From contig JAKSZT010054396.1 of the NCBI GenBank assembly GCA_026826555.1, forward strand, positions 14,132,535 to 14,196,534: a stretch of 64,000 nt of DNA, read 5' to 3'. A model generated the notes under the pieces. It had not been told where the DNA came from, did no database searches, and worked only from the letters and a program-made list of their open reading frames with translations. Below, piece after piece: positions 31,421 through 43,040 of the stretch. Both the position numbers and the translations under genes were made by a program. The DNA comes from Tolypeutes matacus (lineage: Eukaryota > Chordata > Mammalia > Cingulata > Chlamyphoridae). Position 1 is the first letter of the stretch, and every line of letters begins with the position of its first letter.

Positions 31421-32499
31421 CCCCCGAGAAAATCCAGCCAAAACATGGCCACCCAACAAATGCTCACGTGTGCCCGTGTCCGAACTCAGTTCTCAATCCC
31501 AAGCTCTCAGCGTTGCACCATTCTCAAAACGGGGCCAGACCTCTGAGGAGCTGGTCTGCTGGTGGCTGGAGACCAGAAGGGCCTGCCATTCCCCATCTAC
31601 TCTCAGGGCTGCACAGGAGCCTGGAGCAGGGACCCGTGCTTCCCCCGGTGGAGAGGGGAGGCCAAATTGGCCTGAGACCAGCACAGGCCGCAGGAGGGAG
31701 GGCAGCCTCTTGCAAATGAAATATTCATGCTGATTATTGAATCAACTTTTATTGGAATAAAAATACACTTGCTGAATACATTTATTTCCCCTGGTTCCTT
31801 TCAACTCACTTCCCTCCCTGAGTGATTTGATTTGGGGGCCAGGGAAGTTTTTTGTGTTTTTTTTTTTTTTCCCCCACAAGTAAATAAGACTTAGGTCAGC
31901 AGAATAAGCATGTCATGTGGGGACTGGTGCTTGGTGAGAGAGGAGCCCTGAGGGGGAGCTGTCCTGGCCCCAGCCCAGCTGAGGAGTGGGGGGCTGAGGC
32001 CTGAGGGGCAGGGAGGAAAGGGCTCAGAGACCCTGGCCAGATCAGCCTCCTGGTTCGTAGGCACGCGCCCTGTCCACCGAAAGCACACACACATTCACAA
32101 ACACATGTGCTTCCCTCTCTCCCTTTCCTCTGCGAGTTATTGGTGAAGCACCAAAAACATTTGGAAGTAGAGAGATTCCCACAGGCTGGGAATTGTTGTG
32201 CAGCCTCTGGTTCTCGTTGCTGCGTGGTCCCTCCAACTCCATGGTGGAAGGCCTCTCGGCTCTGCCCTCACTACCAAGTATCTGTCCTTTGAGCGTTTTT
32301 CCTTCCTCATTTACCCCTCTCGGTTTCTTTCTCTTCTCTCCATCTCTACAGAACTCTATTTCTGTTTTCTTGTTCAGCCTCTCTCAGGGGCCTCTGTCTC
32401 ACCCAATTCTCCTTAGTCTCTTTGGCTGTGACTCTGCCTGACTGTAAATGTCTCCTTTTTCTCTCTAACCTCATATTCAGAACATTCAGAAGTGTTCCA
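31421..32499. other. Intron sequence, candidate conserved patch
   Basis: 31715-31800 is AT-rich and unique (GAAATATTCATGCTGATTAT). A T-run at 31856-31871 could be a decayed retroelement tail. No gene. Confidence 0.4.
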
Positions 32500-32852
32500 C
32501 AACTACACACACACTCTGACACACTCATACCCACATTCTCTCCCACAGTTTCACACACACACATACTCCTATACATACGAAAGTACATACTGTCATCCCA
32601 TTTCACACTCACACCCAACAGTTTCACCCAGTTTCACACGTACACATCAGACACTCACAGTCTCTTACACATCCATTTATACACACTTTCTCACAGTCAC
32701 ACTCCCACACAGTCTCACGCATTCACACTCACAGTTTCTCACACACACACACACACACACACTTACACAAGCATTTACTCTCACATATTCTTATACATAC
32801 TCACCCCATATCATATTCACACATACACATTCTCTCACACTGCCACACACTG
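32500..32852. repeat. CA-rich degenerate microsatellite region
   Basis: 350 bp of ACAC, TCACA and ATACA units with one pure (AC)11 block at 32740-32762. The long Ser/Thr/His-rich frames through it are artefacts. Confidence 0.85.
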
Positions 32853-33269
32853 CTGGTTGGCTCAGCAGATAAAATCAGGGCCCTCTGTGCCCACTTCCTG
32901 TGCTGAGGTGGGCGCCTGGGCTTTATCCAGTGCTCTGCACCTGCCCCACCAACACTCCAGCCTGGCCCTGGACCACCTGTTGGCGCCAGAGAAGGGAGCC
33001 AAGAGGATGGGGCCCAGACACTACTGCAGGGACACAACTGAGATAGAGTGAGCCTCCCGACTGGGTAGTGCCACCTGGAAAGTCCACACCCGCCTCAGTC
33101 ACCACAATGAGACGGGACCTGTGCCAGGGGCTTCATTGGTGCCTGAGACTGCCAGTCACCCATGGAGACGAGTGTTCCTGGGCAGCAGAGCCTGGCTTCC
33201 CTGCGGACACCCCTGCCTCCCCGAGGCCTGGGGACCCTTGTCGAGTCTTAAAGGCCCTGTACTTTAGGG

Positions 33270-33565
33270 TACCTCTTTGGGGCCACTTCTTCCTTGTTCC
33301 TGGTGTCTTCCAGCCCACCCCCACCACAGACTCCCTGGCACCCCTGCTGTCCTTCCTCTCAGCTCCAATCCCGACTGCTACTCATTTCAGCCTTACCTGG
33401 CTCCTTTGCCTGGAAGACTCTCCTTACCCGAAACCCTCTCAAGTCTTGCCTCCAAGGGCCTCCTAGCTCTCTTTCTTCCTTGATTTTATGTCCGTTCTCT
33501 CCCTCTTTCTCTCTTTCTCACCCTCAATCTCTCTCGCTCTTGCTGTCTCTCCCTGTGCTACTCTC
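33270..33565 (+). mobile_element. Possible L2 fragment and CT-rich tract
   Basis: 33380-33450 (CAGCCTTACCTGGCTCCTTT, TCTCAAGTCTTGCCTCC) is a worn sense L2 pattern. 33470-33565 is CT-rich low complexity (CTCTCCCTCTTTCTCTCTTT). Confidence 0.45.
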
Positions 33566-33734
33566 TCCAAGCAAGGAGAGCCTGTGGTGCTGAGGAGAAG
33601 GCTGTGACCCTCAAACACAACAGGGAGCAAGCACCTCCTGGGGGGGACACAGCTGTGAAGGGAAGGAAGGAAGGGTCAGGCCTGCGGGGTCAGAGGCCCC
33701 CCTGGGTGGCGATGGTAAGAAAAACCAGCCTCAC

Positions 33735-33925
33735 CTGAGAAGGAACATGGTGTCTAGACAAACCTGGGCCAGATCCAGCTTTGTGACCTTGAGCATGTCA
33801 CCAAACATTTCTGAGGGTCATTGTCCCCCTTCTGGGAAGTGGGCACAGTCATATCCATTTAGGTGCTAAAGTATGAAACATGTTTGATCTGCAGAAATTG
33901 CTCAGTTAATGGCAGTCGCTATTGC
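33735..33925 (+). mobile_element. MIR fragment, sense
   Basis: CAGCTTTGTGACCTTGAGCA, TGTCACCAAACATTTCTGAG and GGGAAGTGGGCACAGTCATA in MIR order. Confidence 0.6.
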
Positions 33926-34539
33926 CCCCACACTTAGCATCATAAACTGAGGCCTCGTGGATGCCAGCAATCCCCTCGGGGGGCGCCGAGGCCACTGGTC
34001 AGGCTGATCGTTTCCACCAGGCCTGACATGTGTCTGGGCTATCGACTGTTGGCAGATGACAGCTCCATCGCAGCAATGATGGGCGGGCTTGTGAGTCCTC
34101 CCCCTCCTCGTCCCCCTGCTGCTTATGATAATTTAATTGATCAAGCTCACACCGGCTGTGCTTCTCCAGCAGCTCTTCTTGGCTTAACTCAGAAAGGAGA
34201 GGGAAAAAAAAAAGGCCACTGTCGAACATCCCTGTAATTAGGAGGCTGGGCCTGGCCCTGAGTCAGGTGACCTCGAGTAAACTCAAGGGGGCTGCAGAGT
34301 CTCCCCTGTGGGAGGTGTTGGAAGAGGAGAGAAATGAACCCTGAGAGCTACGCTGCCTTTGGGACAACTTTCTGTCTCCACGGGCACCCCTTTCCCCATT
34401 CACAGGGAGTGGATAATTAAACCAGAGTAATGAAGATCCATTCATTGCTAATTCCTGCAGTGATGGAACAAATTTTCATTCTTGTGCAAAGAAAAAAGAG
34501 GAATTAAAAATTTTAAAATAAATATAACCTCAGACACTA
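33926..34539. other. Unique AT/GC mixed sequence, candidate conserved blocks
   Basis: Repeat-free. 34110-34165 carries TTATGATAATTTAATTGATC; 34405-34480 carries GGATAATTAAACCAGAGTAA. A motif at 34168-34220 recurs near 35159. Confidence 0.5.
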
Positions 34540-34610
34540 GTATAGCTGCTTACTATGTGCTAGGTACTCTTCTCAGCCCTTTACAAATAATAACTCATTT
34601 AAACTTGTTG
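34540..34610 (-). mobile_element. MIR fragment, antisense
   Basis: GCTTACTATGTGCTAGGTAC, TCTTCTCAGCCCTTTACAAA, TAATAACTCATTTAAAC, then broken off. Confidence 0.8.
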
Positions 34611-35569
34611 CTGGAAGGTGATAGTTTGCTGTCAGCTTGGATTTGTAGCTGGAAGCTTTGTAGAAAAAGGCAGGTTGGATCAGAGACAATTTGTCAATGT
34701 TGCAGGTTGTCAAGGGTGTTGTTAAGAGGAGTCACTAGGTTTAAATTTTGTTTAACTCCTTGCTTCCAGGGGGGAAGAAATGGGATAGATGAGAAGGAGA
34801 TTCTTTTTTAAGAATAGGATAAAAAATGATTTTGCTTTAATTCAGAGTTGTGATTCTGATCTCAAAGTATCGTTGAACCAGATAAATGAGAGAGCCCACT
34901 GCTCTCTGGTGGCAGCGTACAAGTATTGTAAGGAAAGTACTAAAAAAAGAGGGTTATTCTACAGACCTGGAGTCAAGGGGTAGCAACAAATAACTCAACT
35001 GATCCTAACTGATGACTAAAAGAAAAAAAAAAGGAAAATACCTGGGGAGTGATATAGTTGAAATAAGATTGGATAGGTTGATGATTGTTGGAACTAATAA
35101 AGGTGTTTTGTTTTGTTTTTTAATTAAATAGAAGGAAAAGATAAGTATAAATTTTATAAGCAACACTTCTTGGCTTAATTCAGGAAGAAAAGGAAAAAAA
35201 ACAACAACCACTTTATCCTATCATGTTCTACGAATTGAAGCCTAGAAATGTTGAAGGGTCTGCCTCCGACCACTGCCTCCCATGACAGAGTCAGGGATCT
35301 CCCACCCAGCCATCACCCCAAGTGGGAGGCTCCACCCTCCCCCATCCCTCCCCTACCCCACAGCAGCCTAGAGAAAGAAGTGACCCCTGAATAAGCAGAA
35401 ATTATGGACTAGGGGAAAGGTAGGCCAACTCTAGCCCAGGGGACTTCTCTGCAGTCCCCAGGACTCCCAGCACTGCATCCCATCAGAGCAGGTATTTACC
35501 ATCCACTTGATGAATAAATTAATCAGATTTCCTGTGCAGATTTGCTTTCCTACATCTCACAAACCCTTG
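34611..35569. other. AT-rich unique sequence, no repeat recognised
   Basis: 34611-35230 is unusually AT-rich for this window, has short A-runs and no known repeat signature. 35230-35570 returns to average composition. Confidence 0.4.
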
Positions 35570-35760
35570 CTGAGCCTATTCTGGGTACCATGCTCTCATT
35601 CAGTCTTCTGGGGTAGAATCCTTATCCCCATTTGATAGATAAGGAAACTGATACCTACCCCATGATATTATAATTATTAGGATTCTCTTCCCCACCAGAT
35701 GGTGAGTTCCTTGACCCAGGGACTGTGTTTTATTTTTCATCTTTATTTCCCAGTATCCCT
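35570..35760. mobile_element. MIR antisense, then L2 sense scrap
   Basis: 35575-35660: CCTTATCCCCATTTGATAGA, TAAGGAAACTGATA (MIR). 35695-35760: CAGATGGTGAGTTCCTTGAC, CCAGGGACTGTG (L2). Confidence 0.55.
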
Positions 35761-36319
35761 GCCAACCCTGCTGTTCCCATCTTCAGTCTTCACAACGAGA
35801 ACCACCACCAACCGTTAGTGAGTTACTACACTGTGCCAGGTTCTGTCCTCAGGGCGCCATATGTTCAGTCACCGGGTCTCTGCCACCATGCAGATGAGTG
35901 GTCCTCTGCCACCCAGCCCAGCCCCTCCTCTGCTCTGAGGTATGCCATGCACCCAGCACCACTGCGTGCTGGAGATGCACCCCCATTTTCTCTGAGAGGG
36001 GTGCTGCCTTGGTCTGGGGAGCTGTTACTTCCCATCCCCTGACAGTTATTGTTGGCCAAAGTTGTGTCATTATTGAGCAGAGGAGGAGGGAAAGTTTCAA
36101 TTAAATTTTGCAGGTGTCACAGTTGTCCTGGGAGGGAAAGGAGGTACTCTCTCACACCCTGTCTCAGGATGGTTTGGTGGTTTCCTGAGCGGGATTTCCC
36201 TCGTTCCCTATTCCTAATGGCAAAGCTTCAAAACTGAGAACCACTGAGATACCTTGAAGCTCGAACCCCCGGGGTGGGCCCGTGTAACTTGTGCTTCCTA
36301 CAAAGGAGTCGTGTTGGGC

Positions 36320-36460
36320 TTTGGAGTAAGAAAGTCCTGGATTCAAGTTCTGCTCTGCCCTTTACTAGCTGTGGGAATATGGCAGGTTACTTTACTCTCC
36401 CTGAGCCTCAGTTTCCTCATAAATCTGTTCTTCAGTGAGCTGTGGAGATTGACTTAGGCT
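36320..36460 (+). mobile_element. MIR SINE, sense
   Basis: CTTTGGAGTAAGAAAGTCCT, GGATTCAAGTTCTGCTCTGC, CCTTTACTAGCTGTGGGAA and GAGCCTCAGTTTCCTCATAA, ending abruptly. Confidence 0.8.
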
Positions 36461-37583
36461 CCCTCTGGACTGCCAAGGACTCACAATTGTGGGTATCAAG
36501 TTGCCATGTTGATACCAAGAGCGATTGTGGAGACTGGAGAAGTATGGTAAAAGCCTGACTTCTCAAGGCCCAGCAGGAAAAGAGCAGAGGGCCATGCACA
36601 AAGCCCAAGGGGGAGGGGAGCCAGGCACACAGGGGCCTGGCTCACCAAGGACACACTGGGCACAACCAAGATTCCCAGCCTGATGACAGGCCCCAGGGTC
36701 AGGGACAGAGATATAGGGTAAAACTTGCCCCTGCCCTCTGCTTTCTGCTCCCAGGTGGGTGGGAAAGGACATGGAGGCCAAAGGCTTGATTTCCAGCCCC
36801 AGCTTTGCAGTGACTCCTAGGCTGCCTGGGGCAAGACCCTGCTCCCCCAAAGGCCTCTACCCTATGATGGAGAAGGAGAGGAGGATTTCCAAGGTTCTTA
36901 CCACAAAAGGGATAGTGAGATGGAAGTTAATCTCCACTCACTGATACAGCAGCAGGATTCTAAACAAAGCCCAGTGCACAGGAGGACAGAAGCTGAGGTG
37001 CTCCTTCCTGCAGAGGCCCCTGCACCAGGCTGGCTGGTCAGCAGACCTTCTCTGCTTCCTCGGGAAAGCTAATGAGGGCTGTGGGTAGCTGCCAGTGGTG
37101 GGGTAGGGATGGGGGTCAGGTGCTTCTGGGCCCGGTTTAGGGCTGGTCCGCCCTACGTGAGTTTTCTTATTTGTTCCCAACAGGAAATCAATGATGCCAG
37201 AAACTGTGGGATAACTCTGCAGCCCCAATCAATAGACCCTGATTAATTCAGTCGTGGCTGTTGGGCAAATTTGCTGCATCATAATTAGAATTATTAATTA
37301 AAAATAGGAAATCGATTGACACGAATTAAGCAAAGGATTTAGTTGGGCTGCTTTGACATAGCTCAGGCAGATGCTTCAGAACGCCCCATGCCTGACTCTA
37401 GCTTTGGGATCCAGCACCCCGTGTGACCCCCAGACTCTCCCAGACTGTGGGAGTCCAGCCTCCAGGCCCCACTGCTCACAAAGGGCAGGAGAAGCCCCAG
37501 GCTTCAGAATGCCAAGGCTGGAGCTCATGCCCCCACCCACAGCCAGGAGCGTCTTAATATTACTGGCCTGATTTCTTAACATT
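36461..37583. other. Repeat-poor intron with homeodomain-motif cluster
   Basis: 37230-37345 is a repeat-free AT-rich block with several TAATTA-class motifs (see findings). 36560-37130 is GC-rich unique sequence. Confidence 0.5.
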
Positions 37584-37598
37584 AAAAAAGTAAGAATT

Positions 37599-37822
37599 AG
37601 ATGGAATTAGATTAGTGGTTATGTAGGGCTGGGGAAGGATAAAGGGATTGAGAAGTGACTGCTAAGGGATGTGGAATTTTTCTTTTTGAAATAATGAAAT
37701 TGTTCTAAAAATTTTTGTGGCAATGAATGCACAACACTGTGATTATACTAAAAGCCATTGATTGTACACTTTGGGTAGATTGTATGGTATGCGAATATAT
37801 CCTAATAAAACTGCCTTTTTTA
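37599..37822 (+). mobile_element. Young L1 3' end, sense, with 15-bp TSD
   Basis: Motifs GGTTATGTAGGGCTGGGGAA, TGTGATTATACTAAAAGCCA, TTGTACACTTTGGGTAGATT and a poly(A) signal in CCTAATAAAACTGCC. AAAAAAGTAAGAATT occurs at 37584-37598 and again at 37823-37837. 5'-truncated to 224 bp. Confidence 0.85.
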
Positions 37823-37849
37823 AAAAAAGTAAGAATTTAGGGAGAAAAA

Positions 37850-38097
37850 AAAATCCCACTATTCTCACAGAGATATCTTAATTTCTGCTTATTATTTTGC
37901 ATTCTCTGTTCACATGCATACACCATTTTATCACCAATACGTGTTCATATGGTATGCAATATTATGGTTTTTTTCCTTGACAGCATGGTGTCACTTTTAC
38001 ATGTTATCACAAAGTTATTGCTTGAATGGCTGCGTGATATTCCATGGATGTGTCATAAGTGCCTAACCAGTTCTCTATTGTTGGCCATTTGGGCTAT
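37850..38097 (-). mobile_element. Old L1 fragment, antisense
   Basis: ATGGCTGCGTGATATTCCAT, GGATGTGTCATAAGTGCC and CTCTATTGTTGGCCATTTGG fit the antisense L1M 3' region. Confidence 0.65.
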
Positions 38098-38126
38098 TTA
38101 ATAATCATAATCATAATCATAATCAC
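38098..38126. repeat. (AATCAT)n short tandem repeat
   Basis: Four to five AATCAT units. Confidence 0.85.
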
Positions 38127-38330
38127 AGCTAAATTCATTGGGTGTCAGCTCTGAATGCTTGCTCTATGGGCTTTACGTGCATTATCTAGTCTAAGCTTTG
38201 AGACAATTCTGTGAAGCAGGCACCATGATTATCCCCATTTCACAGGTGGGAAAACTGAGACTCACAGGAGTGAAGTGACTTGTCCAAGGTCACACAAGTC
38301 TTATCAGAAGTGGAATTTGCAGGAACCAAG
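38127..38330 (-). mobile_element. MIR SINE, antisense
   Basis: GGGCTTTACGTGCATTATCT, ATTATCCCCATTTCACAGGT, GGGAAAACTGAGACTCACAG, TGTCCAAGGTCACACAAGTC. A second scrap is at 38430-38510 (AAGGAAACTGAGCTCTGAAG). Confidence 0.8.
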
Positions 38331-38519
38331 GGTTCTCAAGCATGAGGCTGTTTTGCTTCAAATTTCTCTATATTCACATAAGCTGTTGGCTGTGCATGGC
38401 TTCCTGCATCTCACTTTTTACTTCTCAAAAGGTTATTTTTATAGTCAAGGAAACTGAGCTCTGAAGGGATGAAGTGATTTGATCCAAGTTCCCAACTGGG
38501 CAATGGCATATCCAGGAAG

Positions 38520-40060
38520 GGGACAAGGCCTCCCTGGGTCAGGGCTTTCCCACCCACCCACCCCCATTCCCCCTTCTTGCCCCTCTCTGCTCATTGCTTC
38601 CTCGGGGTCCTCTGGAACCTCTTACTTGCCACATCTGAGCAAAGTAGTCCAGGAGAACATCCATCCTCAACTGAGGGCAGAGGACAGAGCTGCTGGAGAG
38701 ACTGAGCAGCGCCTGCCTCCCCCTCCCACCATTGGGCATTTCTGTACTAGGAATGGGACTGTCACTACCTGTGACTGCTCCTTCTCAGCCCCTTCAAACA
38801 TTCCCACCTCGGGCCAGTGAGTGTGACTGCCGCTTGGCTGGGAGAGTCCCTCCCTCCTCTTCCTGCCCACCCCCCACTGCCATCAGAAGGTCTCCCCAGT
38901 TCTCCGACCATGCCCTGGAGAGCATCGTTCTCAATCTTTATTCCACTGAGATGCAGTGGCATATGCTGGTCACATGGGCTACGGCCCAGATAAGTTGCCT
39001 GTAGCTCATGGGCAACTTGGTGGCTCCTGGTGGTGACACCTCACCCTTTCTCTCCCACTTAAGAAAACATCTAGGAATGCAAGTGATAGAGAAGTTATGT
39101 GCTTATAACCTTGACACTTGTTATTTAGTACAAAAAAGTAAATTATTCACCAGCTTTGTACTATATTAGCAGCAAATCACTTGTGATAAACTTCACACTT
39201 GATCACTTATGTTGCTTTGTCATACACAGTAAGAGCACCTCCTCTAAAATGTATAGACTATTCAGCACTGGTACCAAAAATTATTTTCAAAAATACCTGC
39301 AGGTTTGGACAAAGTCTTCAAAGACTCCTTTGCTGTTGTTTTGTTTTCTTGTGCTCAGAAGGCCAACTATGACCCAGCATTTTCACTCCCTAGATTGTGC
39401 TCACTGCCCTAGCCTCTGCTTTTGAAATGCACCACCACCTGCTTCACCCCACCACAATGCTCCTCCCAGGAAATCGTGACTGGGTCTTGGGAAAGATAGT
39501 CTTCAGTCACAGATACGGGCCTCTCGGCCCCACTGCTCAAATTCTCACCCCTTCCCTCCCCTTTCTTCCCACTCCTACCATCTGCAGCATCCCCACCCCA
39601 CCCCCTGGGAAGGGGACCCTAAGGACACTCCCTTTTTTCAGAGCAAGGTGCATGGCCCCGACGACTCCCATGAAGCACTGTTAAGGGACAAGTCTTCCCT
39701 CCGCTGGCAATTTACAGCTCTTGTGTGCCATAAAAAAAAAGTTAGCTTGAAGTGTTCTCTAACCAACTTAATTACCACGAGCCTCCTTCTGAAGATCATT
39801 CCAGCTAGTTGAATATTAATCTGCAATTCAAAGAGTCCCTAGGCACAGATTGCAAGATCTCGTATATGCAAGTAATTAAGACCATAAGTAGACAGACTCC
39901 AAAGAACCAGGTATTTTCTCCCAGAACCTAACAGCGGAATGTTCTTATGAACTTGAGGTTACGCTGCTGCCCTCTCAAGCCTCCTAGCTTATGTGGCATG
40001 CGACACGGGGACAGGAGTTCAGGTTTCACTATTTCATGGTTTTAAAACAGGGCATGTCGT
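38520..40060. other. Intron sequence, no repeat named
   Basis: 39110-39330 and 39735-39860 are AT-rich and unique. 39540-39620 is C-rich. No gene, RNA or transposon recognised. Confidence 0.4.
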
Positions 40061-40320
40061 TAGACAGAGGCAGGATGACATAGTAGAAAGAGCACTCATT
40101 GGACTGGGCATCCAAGGACCTAGTTTCTGGTCCCTGTAAATCTTTTACTTTGGACAAGTCACCGTACCTTCCTGGGCAAGAGCGTCCTTGTCTATAAAAG
40201 AAGGTGGTTAGACAAGACCATCAGCCTGTGGGTGGGGATTGTGTGTTTGTGTTTCCATCGTTATTGACCCCACACCTAGCACAGTGCTTGATTGATGCTT
40301 TCCACTTGTGCCCTGAAGGA
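40061..40320 (+). mobile_element. MIR and L2-tail fragments, sense
   Basis: 40075-40205: AGTAGAAAGAGCACTCATTG, TTTGGACAAGTCACCGTACC (MIR). 40260-40310: ACCTAGCACAGTGCTTGATT (L2/MIR tail). Confidence 0.55.
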
Positions 40321-40649
40321 GGGTTGAAGGGAGGGGCCAAACCAGCAGGGCTCAGGACCCACTCCCTACCCCCACCCCAGCTCTACCTTTATCAGTCCTA
40401 TATTTGGGGTTCTGTATGAGGTTTCCTTTGAAGAAAGGATTCCCTGGTTTTAAAAATTATATAAATAAATCACTGAAAACCACTGGCTGCAATGAGATGT
40501 GTGGTCCCTGCCATCTCTCCAGCCTCTGAAGTTTGTGACCCAGTGTCAGCCTGGAGCTCTCAGTCTATATGGTGGGCTTGCCACTCTCCCCCATGTCCTC
40601 CTTAGCAATGTTGGGAAGAAATGCTGCAAAAAGGGATGGGAAACTTTGA

Positions 40650-40815
40650 CAACTACATCATAAACTCCCTGAAGCTGAGGACCATATCTAGTTCACATTT
40701 GTACTTGTGTTTCTTCCCAAGACCCATCCCCTGCCTACTCCCTTTCCCTGTCATCATGGTGCCTACAACAAGTGCCAGTACTTAGTAGATGCTCAGTAAA
40801 TAGTCATGGGCTAGT
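40650..40815 (+). mobile_element. L2 3' end, sense
   Basis: AACTCCCTGAAGCTGAGGAC, CATATCTAGTTCACATTTGT, AGTACTTAGTAGATGCTCAG in L2 order. Confidence 0.65.
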
Positions 40816-41934
40816 GAAGATGCATTTTCTCTGCCAGGATGTAGCTTGATGTTTACCTTTATATGCGCACATGCAAATTATTCCACTTTTCCTTAACAAA
40901 GAAAACCATAGCAGGGAATCAAAATATTGGATGGGAAGGTCATTTTATTTGCCTTAGGAATGCCCTACATGGTGTGGGTGGGGGGCACTTTATTTTCCTA
41001 AGGTTGTCCTAAGCGTGTGCATGGCTATTGGTTGAGGCTAAATGCTGCCTAAGCCTCATGCTAACTCATGATAACGAGTTAACTGTGTCATCAATGTGAA
41101 GAGGCAGCCGGGGCCAGCAGAAGCGCCTGGTGACCCACCTATGCTGACTCATGAGCCTTCCTAAGCAAACTCGGTGCTGGCATCGTGGAGCCCTCAGCCC
41201 AGGCAGGTCAGTGGTGTGCAGCCTCTGAATCAGAACCTGAATTAGCCTTGTGATAGCCACTGAGTCGAGTAGAAAGAATGTGACAAGGTGTGTCCCCTGG
41301 GGCAAGGGAGGATGAGGGGGCTGGTGTTTGCAGGCTGGATCAGCAGGCACAATTTCAAGAATCCTGAAGCTCCTCTCCCATTGTGTATCTGCATGCGCAA
41401 GAGACCTTGGGAGGCTGCCAGTAGGGAGATGTCCTTGGCTTTCTCCCAGCCCTAGAGTCCACCTCTCTGTGTTCACTGCTCTAGACTTTAGAAAGGGCTT
41501 TTATGTACAGGTTATTTAATGTCATTCAGATATCTTATTCCTGGAATATAGCTAGAACAAAAAACAGAATGGCAACAGCAATTAATTTTCCTGTTGAGGA
41601 TGCCAGCAGCAGAGAGCACCAGGCTGGGAGCCAGGGAGCTCAGCAGAACACAAAGATTTTGAATTCACAACCCCAAAGTCTCTGTCTGGAGTCTCCAGGA
41701 CCCACCATGTATGTATAAACCATGCTCACTTTGGGGCTCGATCACATAAGGAGCAAGGGGAAGGAAAGCTTATTTGTTCTCTGAACCTTGATGCTTGGCC
41801 CTTCCAATTGGGACAAAATGGAAATAAATGGTGTTTGCTTGACCCTTCTTAACCTCCCTCAGAGAACTTTAGCCAAGTCTGGGAGGGGGCATGTGGAGAA
41901 TTGCTTTGGCTCTGTGGGTCCAGAGAACTCAGGG
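40816..41934. other. Intron sequence, no repeat named
   Basis: Average composition. No gene, RNA or transposon recognised. Confidence 0.4.
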
Positions 41935-42450
41935 AGAAGCACAGTGCTTGGATGTGTAGAACATTAGAGCTGCCAGGAACCAAGCCCATTCTTCATTTTA
42001 GAGATGTGGAAACCAAGATCAAGTTGTCCAGAGTCACCCATTTGAATAGTGGTAGAGAAGGAATTAGAACACCAGTCTCTTGATTTCCAGTCCAGTATCT
42101 CTCCACTGCTCCATCCCCCCTCATCTCTCACAAGGATAAAGTGTGTGTGCATGTTTCTTTTCCTCATTCTCACCCCACTTACATCTCTGTGAGGTCAGGC
42201 CTTCTTGTCTCCATTTGGCAGGTGATTAATACTGAGGCTCAGAGAGGCTAAATACCAACCTCACATAGTACTGGTTAGCAAGCTCCTTGTCATCCATGGT
42301 TTCATTTGTCTTACTTCCAACTGGTGAATAGGTTGTAGTATACCCACTTTCCACCAGAGAAAACTGAGGGTTGGAGAAGTGAAGTGACTTTACCAAGGTC
42401 ACACAGCTAGTCAGTGGGTGGATTGGACTTGAGCCCAGCTCCTCTACATT
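41935..42450 (-). mobile_element. Three MIR/MIR3-like fragments, antisense
   Basis: 41955-42120: CATTTTAGAGATGTGGAAAC. 42165-42265: CATTTGGCAGGTGATTAATA, TGAGGCTCAGAGAGGCTAAA. 42340-42445: GAGAAAACTGAGGGTTGGAG, AAGGTCACACAGCTAGTCAG. Three separate copies of the same core within 500 bp. Confidence 0.7.
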
Positions 42451-42829
42451 ATGAGAACAGGCTAGTGGCAGAGCCAGTACTAGGAAGTAGACTGAAACTC
42501 AGCCCACCAACCCTTTATACTATCCAAGAGAGCCCCCATTTCCCTGACTCAATGAAGCTGCTCCTGAGCCCAGTGGGTATGACTGACACCACACCATCCT
42601 TTCTACTTAGAGATGCTCTGCTTCCTGCCTCTACTCTGAAATTCTCTGATGCTTGCAAATGTCACCAGGCACCATCTGAAAAGGTTTTCATTTAGCACAG
42701 GGAAACCAACTGGACAAATTCTCTCAAAACTTTCTCAAGAGTCATTTTAGCTTAATTCAACCCCCTACACTCACTGTCTTCTTTGCTTTCACCCTGATAG
42801 CTCCACTTCATACTTAATTGGAGCAGGAA

Positions 42830-43040
42830 TCATGTTAGTATTACAACTTAATAGTAATATTGCACTTACGTGTTTTTGCAAGCACATTTTCAAGCATTCT
42901 GTCACCTGGTGTAATTATCTCCACTTGGCAGATGAGGTATCAGAAACTCACTGTAGTGAAAGGATTTTCTTTGGGTCATGCAGCTTGTCAGTGACTGTAG
43001 TGGAACACAGTCCCAAACTTTTTGGTTCCTAGTTCTGTGG
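42830..43040 (-). mobile_element. MIR SINE, antisense
   Basis: TAATTATCTCCACTTGGCAG, ATGAGGTATCAGAAACTCAC and TCATGCAGCTTGTCAGTGAC, moderately diverged. Confidence 0.6.

Noticed and set aside
32422..33051. 209-residue Ser/Thr/His-rich open frame
   Set aside because: Driven by the CA-rich microsatellite (SHTHTHT pattern); no gene structure.
35040..35130. Possible C/D-box small nucleolar RNA around TTGATGATTG
   Set aside because: A C-box-like TGATGA is present, but no D box with terminal stem at proper distance.
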